A stretch of DNA of 64,000 nt from Dactylis glomerata (Eukaryota > Streptophyta > Magnoliopsida > Poales > Poaceae): assembly GCA_007115705.1 (NCBI GenBank), contig QXEO01001579.1:186001-250000 (forward strand), written 5' to 3'. The notes under the pieces are model-generated. The model was not told the DNA's origin, did not search any database, and saw only the letters and a program-made list of their open reading frames with translations. The translations under genes were made by a program, and so were the position numbers. Below are positions 44,336 through 56,290 of the stretch, in pieces (the stretch's first letter is position 1; each line of letters begins with the position of its first letter).

Positions 44336-44653
44336 ATTGACGAAATTACCATATCGTCTCACTACCGACATGAACGTCGCCTCCCACTAAAAGTAAATTC
44401 CTCCTTTACGAGGCACGAAAGCGTCAAACCTGGCGGTTTGGTCCCTGCTAGGGTGGGAGTACCACTGCCTTCTTAATCATCCAAATGTTTATACCTAATG
44501 TATCTCCACTTGTACTTAAGCATCATTGATATCGATAAGGTTCTGAAATCATAACCAAAATATCCTAAAAGGTCAACGACACAACTGCATAGCCAAATCG
44601 GTGTTGCCCGTTCTATTTGCTTCAGTTGGTATCGTGCAAATACACACTCCCCT

Positions 44654-46094
44654 AGTCCCCTGCACACTGGAACCGACGAGACGTTTTCCCCCTCCCGTGT
44701 CGCCCCCGCGTGGCGACCGGGAGCCTAACCCTAGATCTCACCGCCCTCCCCCCTCTCTCCTCCGTCCTCCTCTCCCGCCGCCGCCATGGGGCGTGGCCGG
44801 GCGAAGCCCTGGCGGCGCTGGCAGCGGCGGGGACTCCTCGTCTTCCTGCGCGGTGGGGCGGACGCGGCGGCGCGCTTCCGGGCCGGGACATGGCTCTACG
44901 TCGGGGGCCATGGCGACGGCGCTCGGGCTCGGCCTGTGGCGACGACGCGATGGGCGGCGAGGTGGTGGTGCGCGCCTTGGTTGACGCCGGCCTCTGGTCT
45001 GCTTCTCCGGGCGGCGCGGGTTGTGGGCGGCGCGGGCCACCGGTGGCGCGGTGGTGGTGGGGGTCTGCTGCTCGTGGTCGACAGCGGGTCTGCGGTAGGG
45101 CTTCGTCGGGGGCGCCTCTGGCAGAGGCGGTGAAGGTGCAGGGACGGCGGCGACGGCCATAGCTCTGCAGCGCGGCGGTGGGTTACTCGGGCTGATCTGG
45201 GCCTGAGTTGGGCCCGATTTGGGCCATTCTTGGTCTGAATTGGGCCTGATTTGGGCTGATCTGGGCCCCACGTCCCTACTGCTGCGTCCGGTCGGAGACC
45301 ACCTTCGGTGGTGGAGGATGAACCCCTCCCGTTGGCGGCTGCGCGGCCGGAGGCCAGATCCAGGCTTCGGTTTAGATCAGGCCATCCATGGCTGCGGGGT
45401 GTGTTGAATCTCTGTTAAGCACTTGTTACCATGTTGCCGACCTTCACGGTCCGATCCGTCCGCCCTGCGGTGTACCGCTTGTTGTGCCACAAGAGCTGGA
45501 TGCCGAGGCGGCGGCCTCGGAAGGTGGGCCCCACGGGCGTCTCTACGGCGAGCGACGTGGCGGCGGTGGTGGCCTCGCTCTTTGGTCATTTGGATGGCGA
45601 GGAGCAGGCGGCGGGAGGTCCTGGAGTTGACGGTGCTTCGGCAAGTTCTTCTCCCAGATCGCGTTCTGGAGGCCGGACTCGGGGGCGACGGGCGGTCTGA
45701 CTTATCGGGTGTGCGTGAAGGTTTTTCCGGGCGAAAGCTCAGCGTTTCGACGCCAACGGCGGCGATGCCTGTGGGTACCGTAACCCTCTTGGGGGCGCCG
45801 TTGCGGCTACCTTCACTGCGCTAGGGCTCTGGGTGAAAACCCTTGACCGTCTCGGTCTCAACGTCGGCGGCGGGTGCGTCGTTACCCTCTTGAGGGCGTC
45901 GTTGTGGAGCTCCGATTTCTCTCAGACTTGTGTCAATGTCTTCGGTGGCAAGTCTTGGTTCTTCTTGTACTTTCTTGTTTATTTTGATCTGTTATGTAAG
46001 AGGATCTCCTCATCACCTTGTATCGGTTCTGCCGTTGTGTGGCTTTATTTATAAAGCGGGGCGAAAGCCTGTTTCGAGAAGTCCCCTGCACACT
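44654..46094 (+). mobile_element. RT-less retroposon, copy 2, with its 15-bp target duplications
   Basis: The element spans 44669-46079. Perfect 15-bp repeats agtcccctgcacact lie at 44654-44668 and 46080-46094. It ends tttataaagcggggcgaaag, then cctgtttc, as copy 1 does on the other strand (33588-35260). It is GC-rich at the start and holds no RT. The shared coding-like block is at 45431-45700 (plus). A run of imperfect ~15-bp units with gatttgggcc/gatctgggcc occupies 45189-45270. About 9.4 kb of DNA, including the MYB gene, separates the two inverted copies. Confidence 0.8.
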
Positions 46095-46290
46095 TAAGAT
46101 TGCATCTCCTCAAATCCTCAATCCAGTCGATTGTTGAAAACTAGTAAATAAATTTGCGGTGGCAGCCAACAAAATTGCAGAATCGGGTTTTGGATCTACT
46201 GCATTTCCGATTACGATTTACCCAAATGACAAGCATTAACGTAGTACTGTAAAATAACTACTGTATCTGACCTGGGAAGGGATCGAGGTA

Positions 46291-46428
46291 GTGGCTGCTC
46301 TTACCTTCCCGTCGATCGTTGCTGTCAGCGCCAAAGGAAAGCGCCCCGTCCCGTCGTTCGTCGCCGGCGCCGACGAGGAGGATACGGGATACGGCGATCA
46401 GTGGTCGCGTGTCTCGCGTGAGGATCCT
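46291..46428 (+). pseudogene. Open frame split by the LINE (left part; right part 48722-48860)
   Basis: Reading plus across the LINE and one copy of its target duplication keeps one frame open: left VSREDP joins to right DGKDKSAIWSRLQ. Combined length is roughly 90 codons. No family recognised and no upstream ATG established. It may be a true exon or chance. Confidence 0.3.
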
Positions 46429-48702
46429 TTTTTTTTAGAGGAAATACTGCTACGATATATTAATCAAACGACATGTCCATTACAACTTGGTTCTCAATGC
46501 AAATTGGAGCAACTCCAAACCACTCTTTACAACTTTTATTTTCGCAGCCTAACTTTGCTAACAAGTGTGCAGCCCCGTTCGCTGAACGCCGCACCGATCG
46601 CACCGAAGAATCGCTAAAACTTCTGAGAAGGAACTTTATTTCTTCCACCAAAGGGCTGTGGAAAGACCTGTCCTTGTCCAAGCTCCGAAGCTTCGCTGCT
46701 ACTCCGACACTGTCTGTTTCCAGGACCAATTTCTGAACCCGAGCCTTCTCCGCCAACAGCAGTCCCCGACGACAAGCCATCAGTTCTGCGCCTTCGGCAT
46801 CAGCAACGTGGGGAAAAAAATGGCTGTCTCCACAAAGGAAATCACCATGGTGGTCTCGGATAACCACACCACCCCCTCCGTTACTTTCTGCCGTTCTAAA
46901 CGCCCCATCAGTATTCACTTTCAGCCAGCCTTCTGCCGGGGGGAGCCAGTGCTCCGTTGGTTTTCCGGTCACCACGGCTATAGGATTCCGAAGGCTTCGC
47001 CATTCCTCAACTGCTGCTATTGCTCTCATCATGATCGCTTTTGGGTCCTCAATACACTTCGAATCACGAGCATCATTCCTTGCTAGCCATAGATGGTAGA
47101 TCACCATGAACATCCAGGACAACTGGTCGGCCGCTGCCTTGCCGATCCAATCCAGGAGCCATCCTTTTAGCTCAGCATGACATCGAAGGTTTTTCGGCGG
47201 GACAGGAGCACAAAATCCCGTATGATCCCTGAGATGTAACCATGTCGAGGCAGAGTGGGGGCAGGTCCAGAACCGGTGTACCAAGTCTTCAGTTCTGCCG
47301 CACGCTAGACAGACAATGCCGTCTTTGATCTTCTTTCGAGAAAGTTCGGTACCTACTGCCAGACCATTCTCCACTAACCTCCACACATGAACTTTAACTT
47401 TACCAGGGACCTCAACATCCCAAAGCGCCAGCCTTCCTTTGTGTTCGTCACAAGTGACCGAAGAGCTCGCCGTTGCACGCTTGAGAGATTTCACTCTAAC
47501 CGCCAGATGATAAGCTGACTTGACTGAGAACTGGCCTGATTTTGTGAAATTCCATGCTTGAACATCATCTGATCCCGCTCTACCCACCGGAATGCACAGA
47601 ACGTCATTAACATCCGGCTCCGTTAAGTATAGCCTCAGTTTCTCTTCATCCCAACCCGGTTCATCCGTCCGCAAAAAATCTTTTACTCGGTCAGGGGGAT
47701 CTTCAAGAAGCCATCCCAGTGGATGTTGTGCACTTTGTCTTGGGATCCAATTATCCTCCCAGACCTTTACCTTTTCCCCGCTTCCAATTCTCCATATGAG
47801 CCCCGCCTGCAGCAGATCCCTTCCATGAAGGATACTACGCCATGTGAAAGATGACCTTTTTGGGCAGGAGGCTTGCAAAAAATCCGTATCTTTGAAATAT
47901 CTTTCCTTTAGAACTCTAGCACACAGGGAATCTGGATTAACAAGCAGTCTCCATCCCTGTTTTGCCAAGAAAGCTTGGTTAAAACACTCAAAATCGCGGA
48001 AGCCCAGACCACCTGTTTGTTTGCTTTTACACATGCGTTCCCAACTAATCCAATGAACCTTTCTTCTTCCATCCGATTCGCCCCACCAAAAATTTGAGGA
48101 AACTGAACTGAGCTTCTTGCACTGTTTCTTTGCCAGCTGAAAACAACTCATAGCAAAGCCCGGGACAGCCTGAAGGACTGATTTTACCAGAGTGCTCCGT
48201 CCCTCCTTCGACATGCCTTGTCCCTTTAAACCCTTCACTTTCCCCCAAGATCTTTCAGTAAGGTATTGGAAGCAGCCTTCCTTCGATCTTCCAACTACCG
48301 TGGGCAGTCCCAGGTAGCGTTCTGACAGAGCTTCACAAACAATTCCGATCTGCTGTTTCAGTCCAGCCTTGAGGGTCTCATTGCATCCCGGCCCAAAAAA
48401 TAGTGAGGATTTTTGTAAGTTCACACGTTGCCCTGAACTAACCTCATAATCATGAAGAACTCTCTTCAAGGTTTGCATACTCTGCTGGGACGCCTCTAAA
48501 AACACAATGCTGTCATCCGCAAAGAGGAGATGAGTCACATGTGGCCCCCCAGCATCGAATCGCACCCCTTGGATTTCATTATTTTCTTGGGCAACCTTCA
48601 ATAGAGCCGAAAACCCCTCCACACAAAATAGGAAGAGATATGGGCTAATGGGGTCACCTTGTCGCAAGCCTCTTGACGGAAAGAAAGGCTCAGACAAACC
48701 AT
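46429..48702 (-). mobile_element. 5'-truncated LINE with RT, zf-RVT and RNase H
   Basis: Perfect 19-bp duplications (tgtctcgcgtgaggatcct at 46410-46428 and 48703-48721) flank the insert, which ends in A9 on minus. The single open frame (about 750 codons of the element) shows GLRQGDPISPYLFLFCVEGF, FADDSIVF (the FADD variant of the YxDD site), RYLGLPTVVGR and the zinc-finger CLACGRTEDLVHRFWTCPHS. It ends in an RNase H domain (VNTDGAFRTAESNGGGGVV, AELMACRRGL, LETDS, NGAAHLLAKLG). It differs from the other LINEs in the window by carrying RNase H. The frame is uninterrupted, so the insertion is recent. The endonuclease is lost through truncation. Confidence 0.92.
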
Positions 48703-48854
48703 TGTCTCGCGTGAGGATCCTGATGGAAAGGATAAATCGGCCATCTGGTCTAGACTGCAAACTGATGGGATGTCCAAGAGACCTGAGCAAGGTCTATGTA
48801 CTGTAGCCCGATGGGCTACTTCTTCTTCTTTTCTCTCAGGCCTTTTATATAGTA

Positions 48855-49090
48855 CTCCCTCCTTGCTTGCTAAGATATAGTGCATATAAGTTATTTAATG
48901 TCAAACGATGTAAAATTTAATCAAATATTTAGAAAAATTATCAATATACCAAATTAATACCATTAGATTATTTTCATTTTGTTTACATTTTGTGTTGTGG
49001 ACATAGATTATTTTCTTAATAAACTTGGTTATAATTGATGACATTTGACTTTTTAAAAATCATATATGCATAATATCATGGCGGAGGGAG
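48855..49090. mobile_element. Stowaway MITE, 236 bp
   Basis: Starts CTCCCTCCTTGC and ends gcggagggag, flanked by TA at 48853-48854 and 49091-49092. A/T-rich core with atttagaaaaattatcaata, as in Stowaway relatives. No ORF. Confidence 0.88.
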
Positions 49091-49127
49091 TACTATTTAC
49101 GCTAAAAACAATATTGCTTATATGTTT

Positions 49128-52100
49128 TGTAACATCCCACTTTTAGCTAATACATATTAGGAGTTGTTTTGAGCATCATGAGCATCATGTATTTTCCTAG
49201 AAAAAAAGGCACAAAAGGAATATATTTGAAATCCCTAATATATGCAACTCTTCCTTATTTTAAATTTCTCTCAAAAGGTTTCAAATTTTCTATAAAAAAA
49301 ATTAAACGCATCTTCTACTTGTGTTACAGAGATTCCATAAATATTTAAGTATTTTTCGAATGTTTGTATTCTAAAATCAATTCTAAAACGGAATGCGAAT
49401 GTTGTTTGAGAAATAGAGGAGAGGAAATGGATTAGAAAGTAAAACTGTTTTTTTTTCCCTCTCTCTCTTCATCTTGGGCCGTTTGGAGCCCAACTAGACA
49501 CAGCGCACTCCACCGCTTCATCCCCTACCTCCATCCCCGAAGCTGCTCGGTGGCTGCTCGTTTGTCGTCCTCGCGCCAAGATCCTCGCCGCCGACCGGAG
49601 TCATCCGGAGAGGGGATAAGAACCCCCGATGACGCCCTCGTCCTCCTCTATCCCAACATAGCGGACAACTGCCCTAGCGCTATCCCCAAATCCCGATCAC
49701 ATGGCAGCCAACCAAAACATACAAACCTTCCAAGAACCGGTCTCTGGAGCCATGGCGACCACCTAGGGAGTCAACGCATGGAAGAGAAGCACCAGGACCT
49801 GCTGCTGTAATAGAGAAGGAGCATAGAAAGGAGGACATCAGGGGAAGCAAGAAGGAGAGAAGAGACCCAGCCCATCACCGATCTGTTCATTTGCCTCTAT
49901 GAGTACAGGTACAGTCCGTATGTGAGGCCACCAGTACTTGTTCTTCTTGTTTAAGATTTGTCCTTTGTTTTCCCTCTGATATGAACTGGTGGAAAGAGTA
50001 AGTAAGATGGGAGGAGAGAACCATCAGATCATCTAATTCATAAGGGCTTGTTCTGAGAAAAAATTCCTGTAACTTCCAAACAGAGAGAGATAGAGTGAGT
50101 TGCAGTACAGAATTTTAGTTTTAGGCGACAGAGAAGAGGATTGCTTCGGCTCTTTCAGTTTGATGACCTTTCTAGTAAGCAATTCCTTCTAAATGGCTGG
50201 AGGTAGCTGCAGGTGCATACACGTTTCTGAACGAGACCCTGAATCTCTTATTCTAGCAGAGTAATAAACTAATAATCTGATCACTTTGTGAATGTACCCG
50301 TTGTTGTTATATTTATCTCCACTGAAAATCCTTTTCCTGCTGTGTCGATCTCTTTCCAAACTGAGCCATCTCAACTTGAAATTCAACAACCAACAAAAAC
50401 ATGTGTGCTCACAGTACTAGATATATTTCGGTGGCATGGTTCAGATTCTTATGAGAAGAGCTACAGCCTAGGAAACAATCAGCTCTGCCTGATGTTTCAA
50501 ACTAATTGCTGTGTCCATATTTCCAGTGTATTGTCTACCTACTGAAGCTCTAAACTAAGTGTAGCCTAACAAAGTTAGTTGAGTCATTTTAAGGGAGTTT
50601 AAAAGACCAATTTCGTATTTTGCTGTTTTCCGTTTCCAGAAAATAATTGAGCTTGTAAAAATCATAACTTATTCGTTTTGAATCAAAAAAATATGTACAA
50701 TATACCAAAATGTTCAGAAAAATGTAATATATCTGTTTATGCATAAATCATGCATGTTTAATGAACTATTAACTCTGTTTAATTAGAAGAACAAAACGAA
50801 CCTTTCTTTAATATGCGGGGTTTATAGAATGGCAATGTATTATGCACTCCGACCTATTTAAATTGATGATCCTTTTATAGGGCCTAATTTCAATATCTTT
50901 AAAATTTCATGCCATCATCCTTGTTTGCGCATCAATGCCATGCCTTGATTATTGTTATTTGTTTCCGGTGTTTGCTTCTTCGCGATAGAACACGAGTTTG
51001 AGATCGAGTGGACATTATCGAGGACCAATACTTGTCCATCGACAATGATTCAAGAAGAAGAATCCCGAAGATCTATTTCTATTTATCAATGAGCAAGGCA
51101 AGCATCATATCTAATCCTATGCTTTCAGAGTATTTTAAATTCTTGCTAAGTATCGCATACGATTCAAAGGTCTTTTATCGGTAGTTAGAGTTATTCTATG
51201 TGATGCATGTTCCATTATTTGTCGCCTAAATTCCCTGATCCAATGCTCCTAGCATAACTAGGTTTCGCTTGTGTGCATTGCTAGAGCCTTTATATTTTTT
51301 ATGCTTAGTCATGTTTAATTGGTAAACTCTGATTCATCTGGTTGATGAATCTGAGTTGTGAATGAACCTAGTATGACAGGTTGACGTGGTATGATCAGTG
51401 AAGGTGGTGAATAAACATGCTTAAAGGCTTGGATGGGCCGCCACATAGGATGTGGTTATTTGACTCATTATTGCCGACACTAGGACCCGAGTTCTCGCCT
51501 CTTGAACCAAGACTAAGAGTACAGCCACACGGGGGTTTATGGGAAGCTCCTTGACCCCAAATTTCCTAGTCTGCTCCATGAATAACCTTATTTGGGTGTT
51601 TAAACTTTGTTTTAAATGTGGCCGGGGTTGCTTGAGGTGCGGACTCTGACAAACCAACCTCCGCACACAATCAGAGGGACCGACTTCGGGACTGGACCCG
51701 TTATGGTGGAACTTCCCTCTTTTAGTGAACACATGGTTTAGGCGAAGTAACGAAAAGGTCTTGGTCGACCACCCTCTGTCGGCACGCTAAGTGAAGCGTG
51801 TAACGTACGGCGCTAAGAATCGGTCGGCGCGTGTGAGTAAAGTTGTGCACTCCTGCAGGGATAAATCTTTTGAAAAAGCCGTGTCCACGATTACGGACGA
51901 CTTGGGAACGGACGTGATGATCATAGAGAACTTTAACCCAATCGTAAAACTTGGCAAATAATGTGTGCTTAGAATGCTTCCTCTAGGTTGAAAGAGGGGG
52001 TGACCCTAGTGGATAGGTTTAGCTGTTGATGATTTGGTGGGTATGAAAGATCAGGATATTTGGTGGATTCAAAAGACGATACAATTGCTCGGTGGATCTA

Positions 52101-52767
52101 AATAGTAGTTGTTGCTCGGTGGATATAAGAATGATGGTTCAGTGGATGTCTCAATGTTGATCAAAGATATCGTTCTCTTATCCCCTTTTAAATGTTTTAC
52201 ATAGACGAGCTTTTCTTCTTCCTTGTTTATGCAAACAAAACTTGCTTTATGCAAATAAACTCCAATGAAGGCCTTTCTAACCAAGTATGTAGCTAATAGG
52301 TAGTTAATAGGTTAGTAAGTATTGTTGAGTACCCTATGTACTCAACCTTGCGTCGTTGATATTTTTGCAGCAGAGTGAGTTTCCCTCGAAGGTTCTGGAC
52401 GAACATCGACATCGACGAGTAGCTTGGGGTTCCCAGGCGGCAGCCTGGAATCTATGGATTGGGACTTCGCCTTAAGCTTCTGGCCTCTTAGGCCCTTTTC
52501 TTCTTGCTATGTCTAATAGCATAATTCGCTTTCATTGACTGATGATTGTCAGCTCAGTGACCTCTACTTGTATTTGCTTCTTGCTTTGCTAAGAGCTTGT
52601 TGTACTACTTTTGAGTCGTAGAGTTACTATTGTGTTACCGTCTCTCATTGTATGGCTCTCGAGATCTAGGTTAGGCTTATGCTAGACAAAGGTATGGATT
52701 TGTCTAGCCCTGATCATGAGGGGGGTCCCACAGTTTCTAGCCCTGATCATGAGGGGTCCCACAGTTT
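49128..52767 (+). repeat. Candidate long solo LTR (about 3.6 kb)
   Basis: It begins TGTAACATCCCAC, a common start of long Triticeae Gypsy LTRs, and ends ...ggggtcccaca, so TG...CA ends are present. No internal domain, primer site or second LTR is seen. The last 33 bp (ctagccctgatcatgagggg with cccacagttt) are duplicated in tandem at 52704-52736 and 52737-52767. The flanking gttt on both sides could be part of a target duplication but is not a clean 5 bp. Within it, 49490-49800 and 51000-51100 have short GC-rich frames that I do not consider genes. Confidence 0.45.
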
Positions 52768-53660
52768 CTTTGAGTAACTAAATGATGCACAAGTTTTATG
52801 TCCCTCACTAAGAAATGCACAAGTGTTTATGACTATTTAGAGAAAAACTGCTTTCCCTCCACTCGTAAAAAGAAGATGTTTAGATATTGACACAATTTGC
52901 AATATTATGTATGTTTAACCTTTTTTATAAATGTTAGGAGTAAATTACAATATTTGATACTATTACGAAGATGTTTTCGAAGACATTAATCAACTTTCAT
53001 CCCACCTATCTTACCATTATGTTAGATGTTAGTAGTTATAGTTAAAAAATAATATTTGCACGAGATATCACCTATTTTTGAAAGGAGAAATTATTTTATA
53101 GTGTTTGTCCTTGCAAAGCCATATAAACTTAAAACATAACACATAATTGCTTCTTCGCACATGGTTGTACTTGTATCTCAAAAGTAAACTAAAACAAGTG
53201 GATTATTCGAAGAAAACACCAAGATAAATTTGTGGGGATGAGCCCTCCTCTTTTTTGGGCTTGAGAGCGGCTATGCAACATCAACTGTAAATAGGATAGG
53301 TAGAGTTCCCCACCCCCACTTCCCAAATAAAACCACCATCCTGACACGATACAGCGATACACATTGATGCGATGAAACCTCTATGGCACAACACCCTAGC
53401 ACCTATTCTAAGGTTTTTTTCCTACTTTTTCCGGGATCAAATAAACAACTTGACACGACAATGCGAATAAAATCAGTTTTTATCTTTTTTTTATTTGTTC
53501 TCAAAATGGAAAAAATAATATTAATTAATATTGTTATACATATGTTTGAGAAAAAATAATTAAATTGCACAATTAAGCAAATATGATTGTAGTAGCGAAT
53601 ATATAAAAAACTGTGACATTTTTATCTCCAAAGGAGACATGCCTCATATTTTCTTTGAAA
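52768..53660. other. A/T-rich intergenic DNA
   Basis: No gene. Many long A or T runs. 53270-53400 contains cacccccacttcccaaataa, followed by aaccaccatcctgacacgat, which loosely recalls the terminal part of the RT-less retroposons but is too short to assign. Confidence 0.4.
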
Positions 53661-53662
53661 GA

Positions 53663-54880
53663 CATTTTTTGATAAAGAGCATATATTAATATCAGGAGAT
53701 ATCAATTACACCCAGCCTCTGCAACAACGCATTGCCTAGTGGCATTACGGATGCACACAGCCAGAAAAAAGAAGAATTATAAAAAGGAAAAGTCCCGCTA
53801 TAGTGATATGTTCCTTTTCCTTGAAACTACAAGTTCTACCCTTGCATACCGCTGCTTCAAGTCACGGATCGCCAAGCCAATTCGTAATCACCACCTAGAC
53901 TTGAACCACCTTTTGCTAGTCCTCAGATCTCGGTGTCCGTGAAATTCTCCGCCAGCACCATGGAATGAGAATATGCCCCATGATATTATCAGTCAGCGAA
54001 GCTTCGATGCGCTCCCTCTGAAACCAAACCAAACCGTCAGATAAAAAACATGGGTGCACAAAACCGAATCCCACCCGATCCAGCAATCTCCAGGCATGAA
54101 TTGCCTAACGGAGCTCGCCACCGGAGCCTTCTGGAACATGCCACTTCCACCAGATCAATGAAGATAGGCATCAAACAGATCTTCGTCTTAGCGTGAAAAA
54201 AATCTTAGGACTACCACCATTATTCAATCCAGCTAGTAATCCCCACGCCACTAGCCGGAAGTAGAGGAGAAGATGGTCATGCTCGTTGCCAAAGCAGCCC
54301 GCCAGGACCTGCACGTCAGCGCCGCCAAGGAGACCCTCGGATCCACGTCTGAGTGTCGCCACCACAGCACCTCCTCCTCCACATGCCACCAACCCCACGC
54401 CGCAGTTAGAACCTGTCAGGTCCTGCAGGTCTGACTAGCCCCTACCGTCGCGCTGTAGCGTCATGTCCGCAGACGCCCTCCGACACAAGCCCGGGCCACA
54501 GATCGGCCAGGGAGGCGGTCCATGCACCCATCAGCGTGAGCTTCGGCAAGGTGGGCCGCAAAACCCAGATCAGGCCTGCAGGCGCCTGCCGAGCTTAGTG
54601 GCATGCGCGGGGCGAGCAGGGCCGGCAGCGCCCAGATCAGGCCCGCATCGCCCAGATCGGGCCCGCCAAGCCCATCCACAGGCCTGCAGCTCCCGCCGCC
54701 AGAGATCCTGAGTCCCTCCCGCCAGGCCACCATTGTTGCCGTCCGGCCGACACCCCGTCATCCTGGCCGCAAGAGCTGCCGCGCCGCCTGTCGCCGCCTG
54801 GGCCAAGCCCATCTTCTGGATGCATCGCCACCGACATATAGAATAGATGTATTGTTTCAATTCTCTTGCGAGAACAAGGG
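53663..54880 (-). mobile_element. Retroposon-like GC-rich element, minus
   Basis: On minus the 3' end reads gatattaatatatgctctttatcaaaaaa in two parts, a LINE-type A-tail end. The body (54160-54830) is GC-rich with 'gatctgggc/gcccagatc' repeats like those in the RT-less retroposons. Frames such as 54733-54461 (minus) have no known domain. I could not find a target duplication, so the 5' end is uncertain. Confidence 0.45.
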
Positions 54881-56290
54881 ATTAATCTCATCAACCGAGG
54901 AGAATATATTTCGCGGAAGTCCTAGACAATACCAGTTACCTATAAAATAATGATAACATGTCACAGAATTTTAAGGGTGGCAACATAAACAATTAGAGGA
55001 CGAGTCAGGGCATACAATAACTTGTTTTCATTTTCTGAAATTATATATATGCAAATATTCACAGCTGGTTGATTAACCATATCTAGAAAAGGAATAATAG
55101 CCAAATTATTTTTTCTTTTGGCGATGAATGTAAGAATGCTTCAAGACGCCTTTTAAAATTTCATTGAAAAGGGTTGAAATTACTCTTGTAGCTACTTTTT
55201 TTTCCATACAAAACCAATATAAGTTCCGGGTTCCACTACCAGATGATAATGAAATAGATAGGTCTCACTGTTTTAAGCACTGTTTAGCAAACAGAAAAGA
55301 AACTAAAGAGAAAACCAAAGCAACACAAGGACCCAACCTATGGGATACGTAAGTTTTTGGAGCTTACCTCCCCCAACTAAACAAGTTACAGACCCAAATT
55401 CACACAATTTCAAAACAACTGTTTGTGAGGGGTAAGCACAGGAAACCATGACAGCTAAAAAACACTAGAAATTACAAACATTTTCCAGAGTCTGTTATTC
55501 TCACTGGAGCACCCGAGCTTCAGGTTCCTTCTTTGCTTCATTATCTCTGCTTGTGGTTTCCTTTAGCATTCAGGTCTCGATTCCTTGGTCCTCAAGCATC
55601 AGCACCTTCCCTTCGCGCCGCCGCTCTGTGAGCTGCTAGCGCCATTTTCTGTAAAAAAATTGCACCCTCTAAAATTATTGCCTCGTCTCTCTCTTATTGC
55701 AATCCAGCCCAGTACTTCAAAAAAGAACACGCAAAACAAATTATCTCTCTATTGTATCTACTTACTATTAGTAATAAAATGGATACTAGCTAGGATATGT
55801 CAAGATCATCAATATGCATACACGCAGTATGAAGTGAACATATTGAAGGCTAGCTACATCCCTCTAGAGAATAGATTAATTAAAAACTAACTAATCAAAA
55901 TGTTGATACCACACGGCTGGCCAAATCTGACGATTAGCTCATATAAACGAGCATGTAGAAATTTCGGGTCTCCAAAAAGTGCTACTATACGGAGTATATG
56001 TTTTGTGTGTGTGTGGATGTGCAGCACAAGTATGTAATTAAAGAAAACATAACATGATTATCTTACATAAGCAATTCTTACCCGTGGGTTCACTCCTTTT
56101 CCTCAGATTCATATAACATAGTAGTCAACATTCATCATCTTCATTGCCTTGGGAAATTAAAAAAAATGGCAAGAAACAAAAAGCATGTCAGCAATCAAGC
56201 AAAACAAGGATACGTTAGAATATCAGTGGAAGCATGTAAATAAATAGATAATTAAAGAAAGACAAGCATCAACGGATGGGTGGATGGGTG
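54881..56290. other. Intergenic DNA downstream of the NLR gene
   Basis: A/T-rich with short frames only. The part next to 56290 should hold the NLR 3' UTR. No element ends recognised. Confidence 0.45.

Noticed and set aside
51421..51732. 103-codon minus frame within the candidate LTR
   Set aside because: No recognisable domain, and its surroundings behave as LTR DNA.
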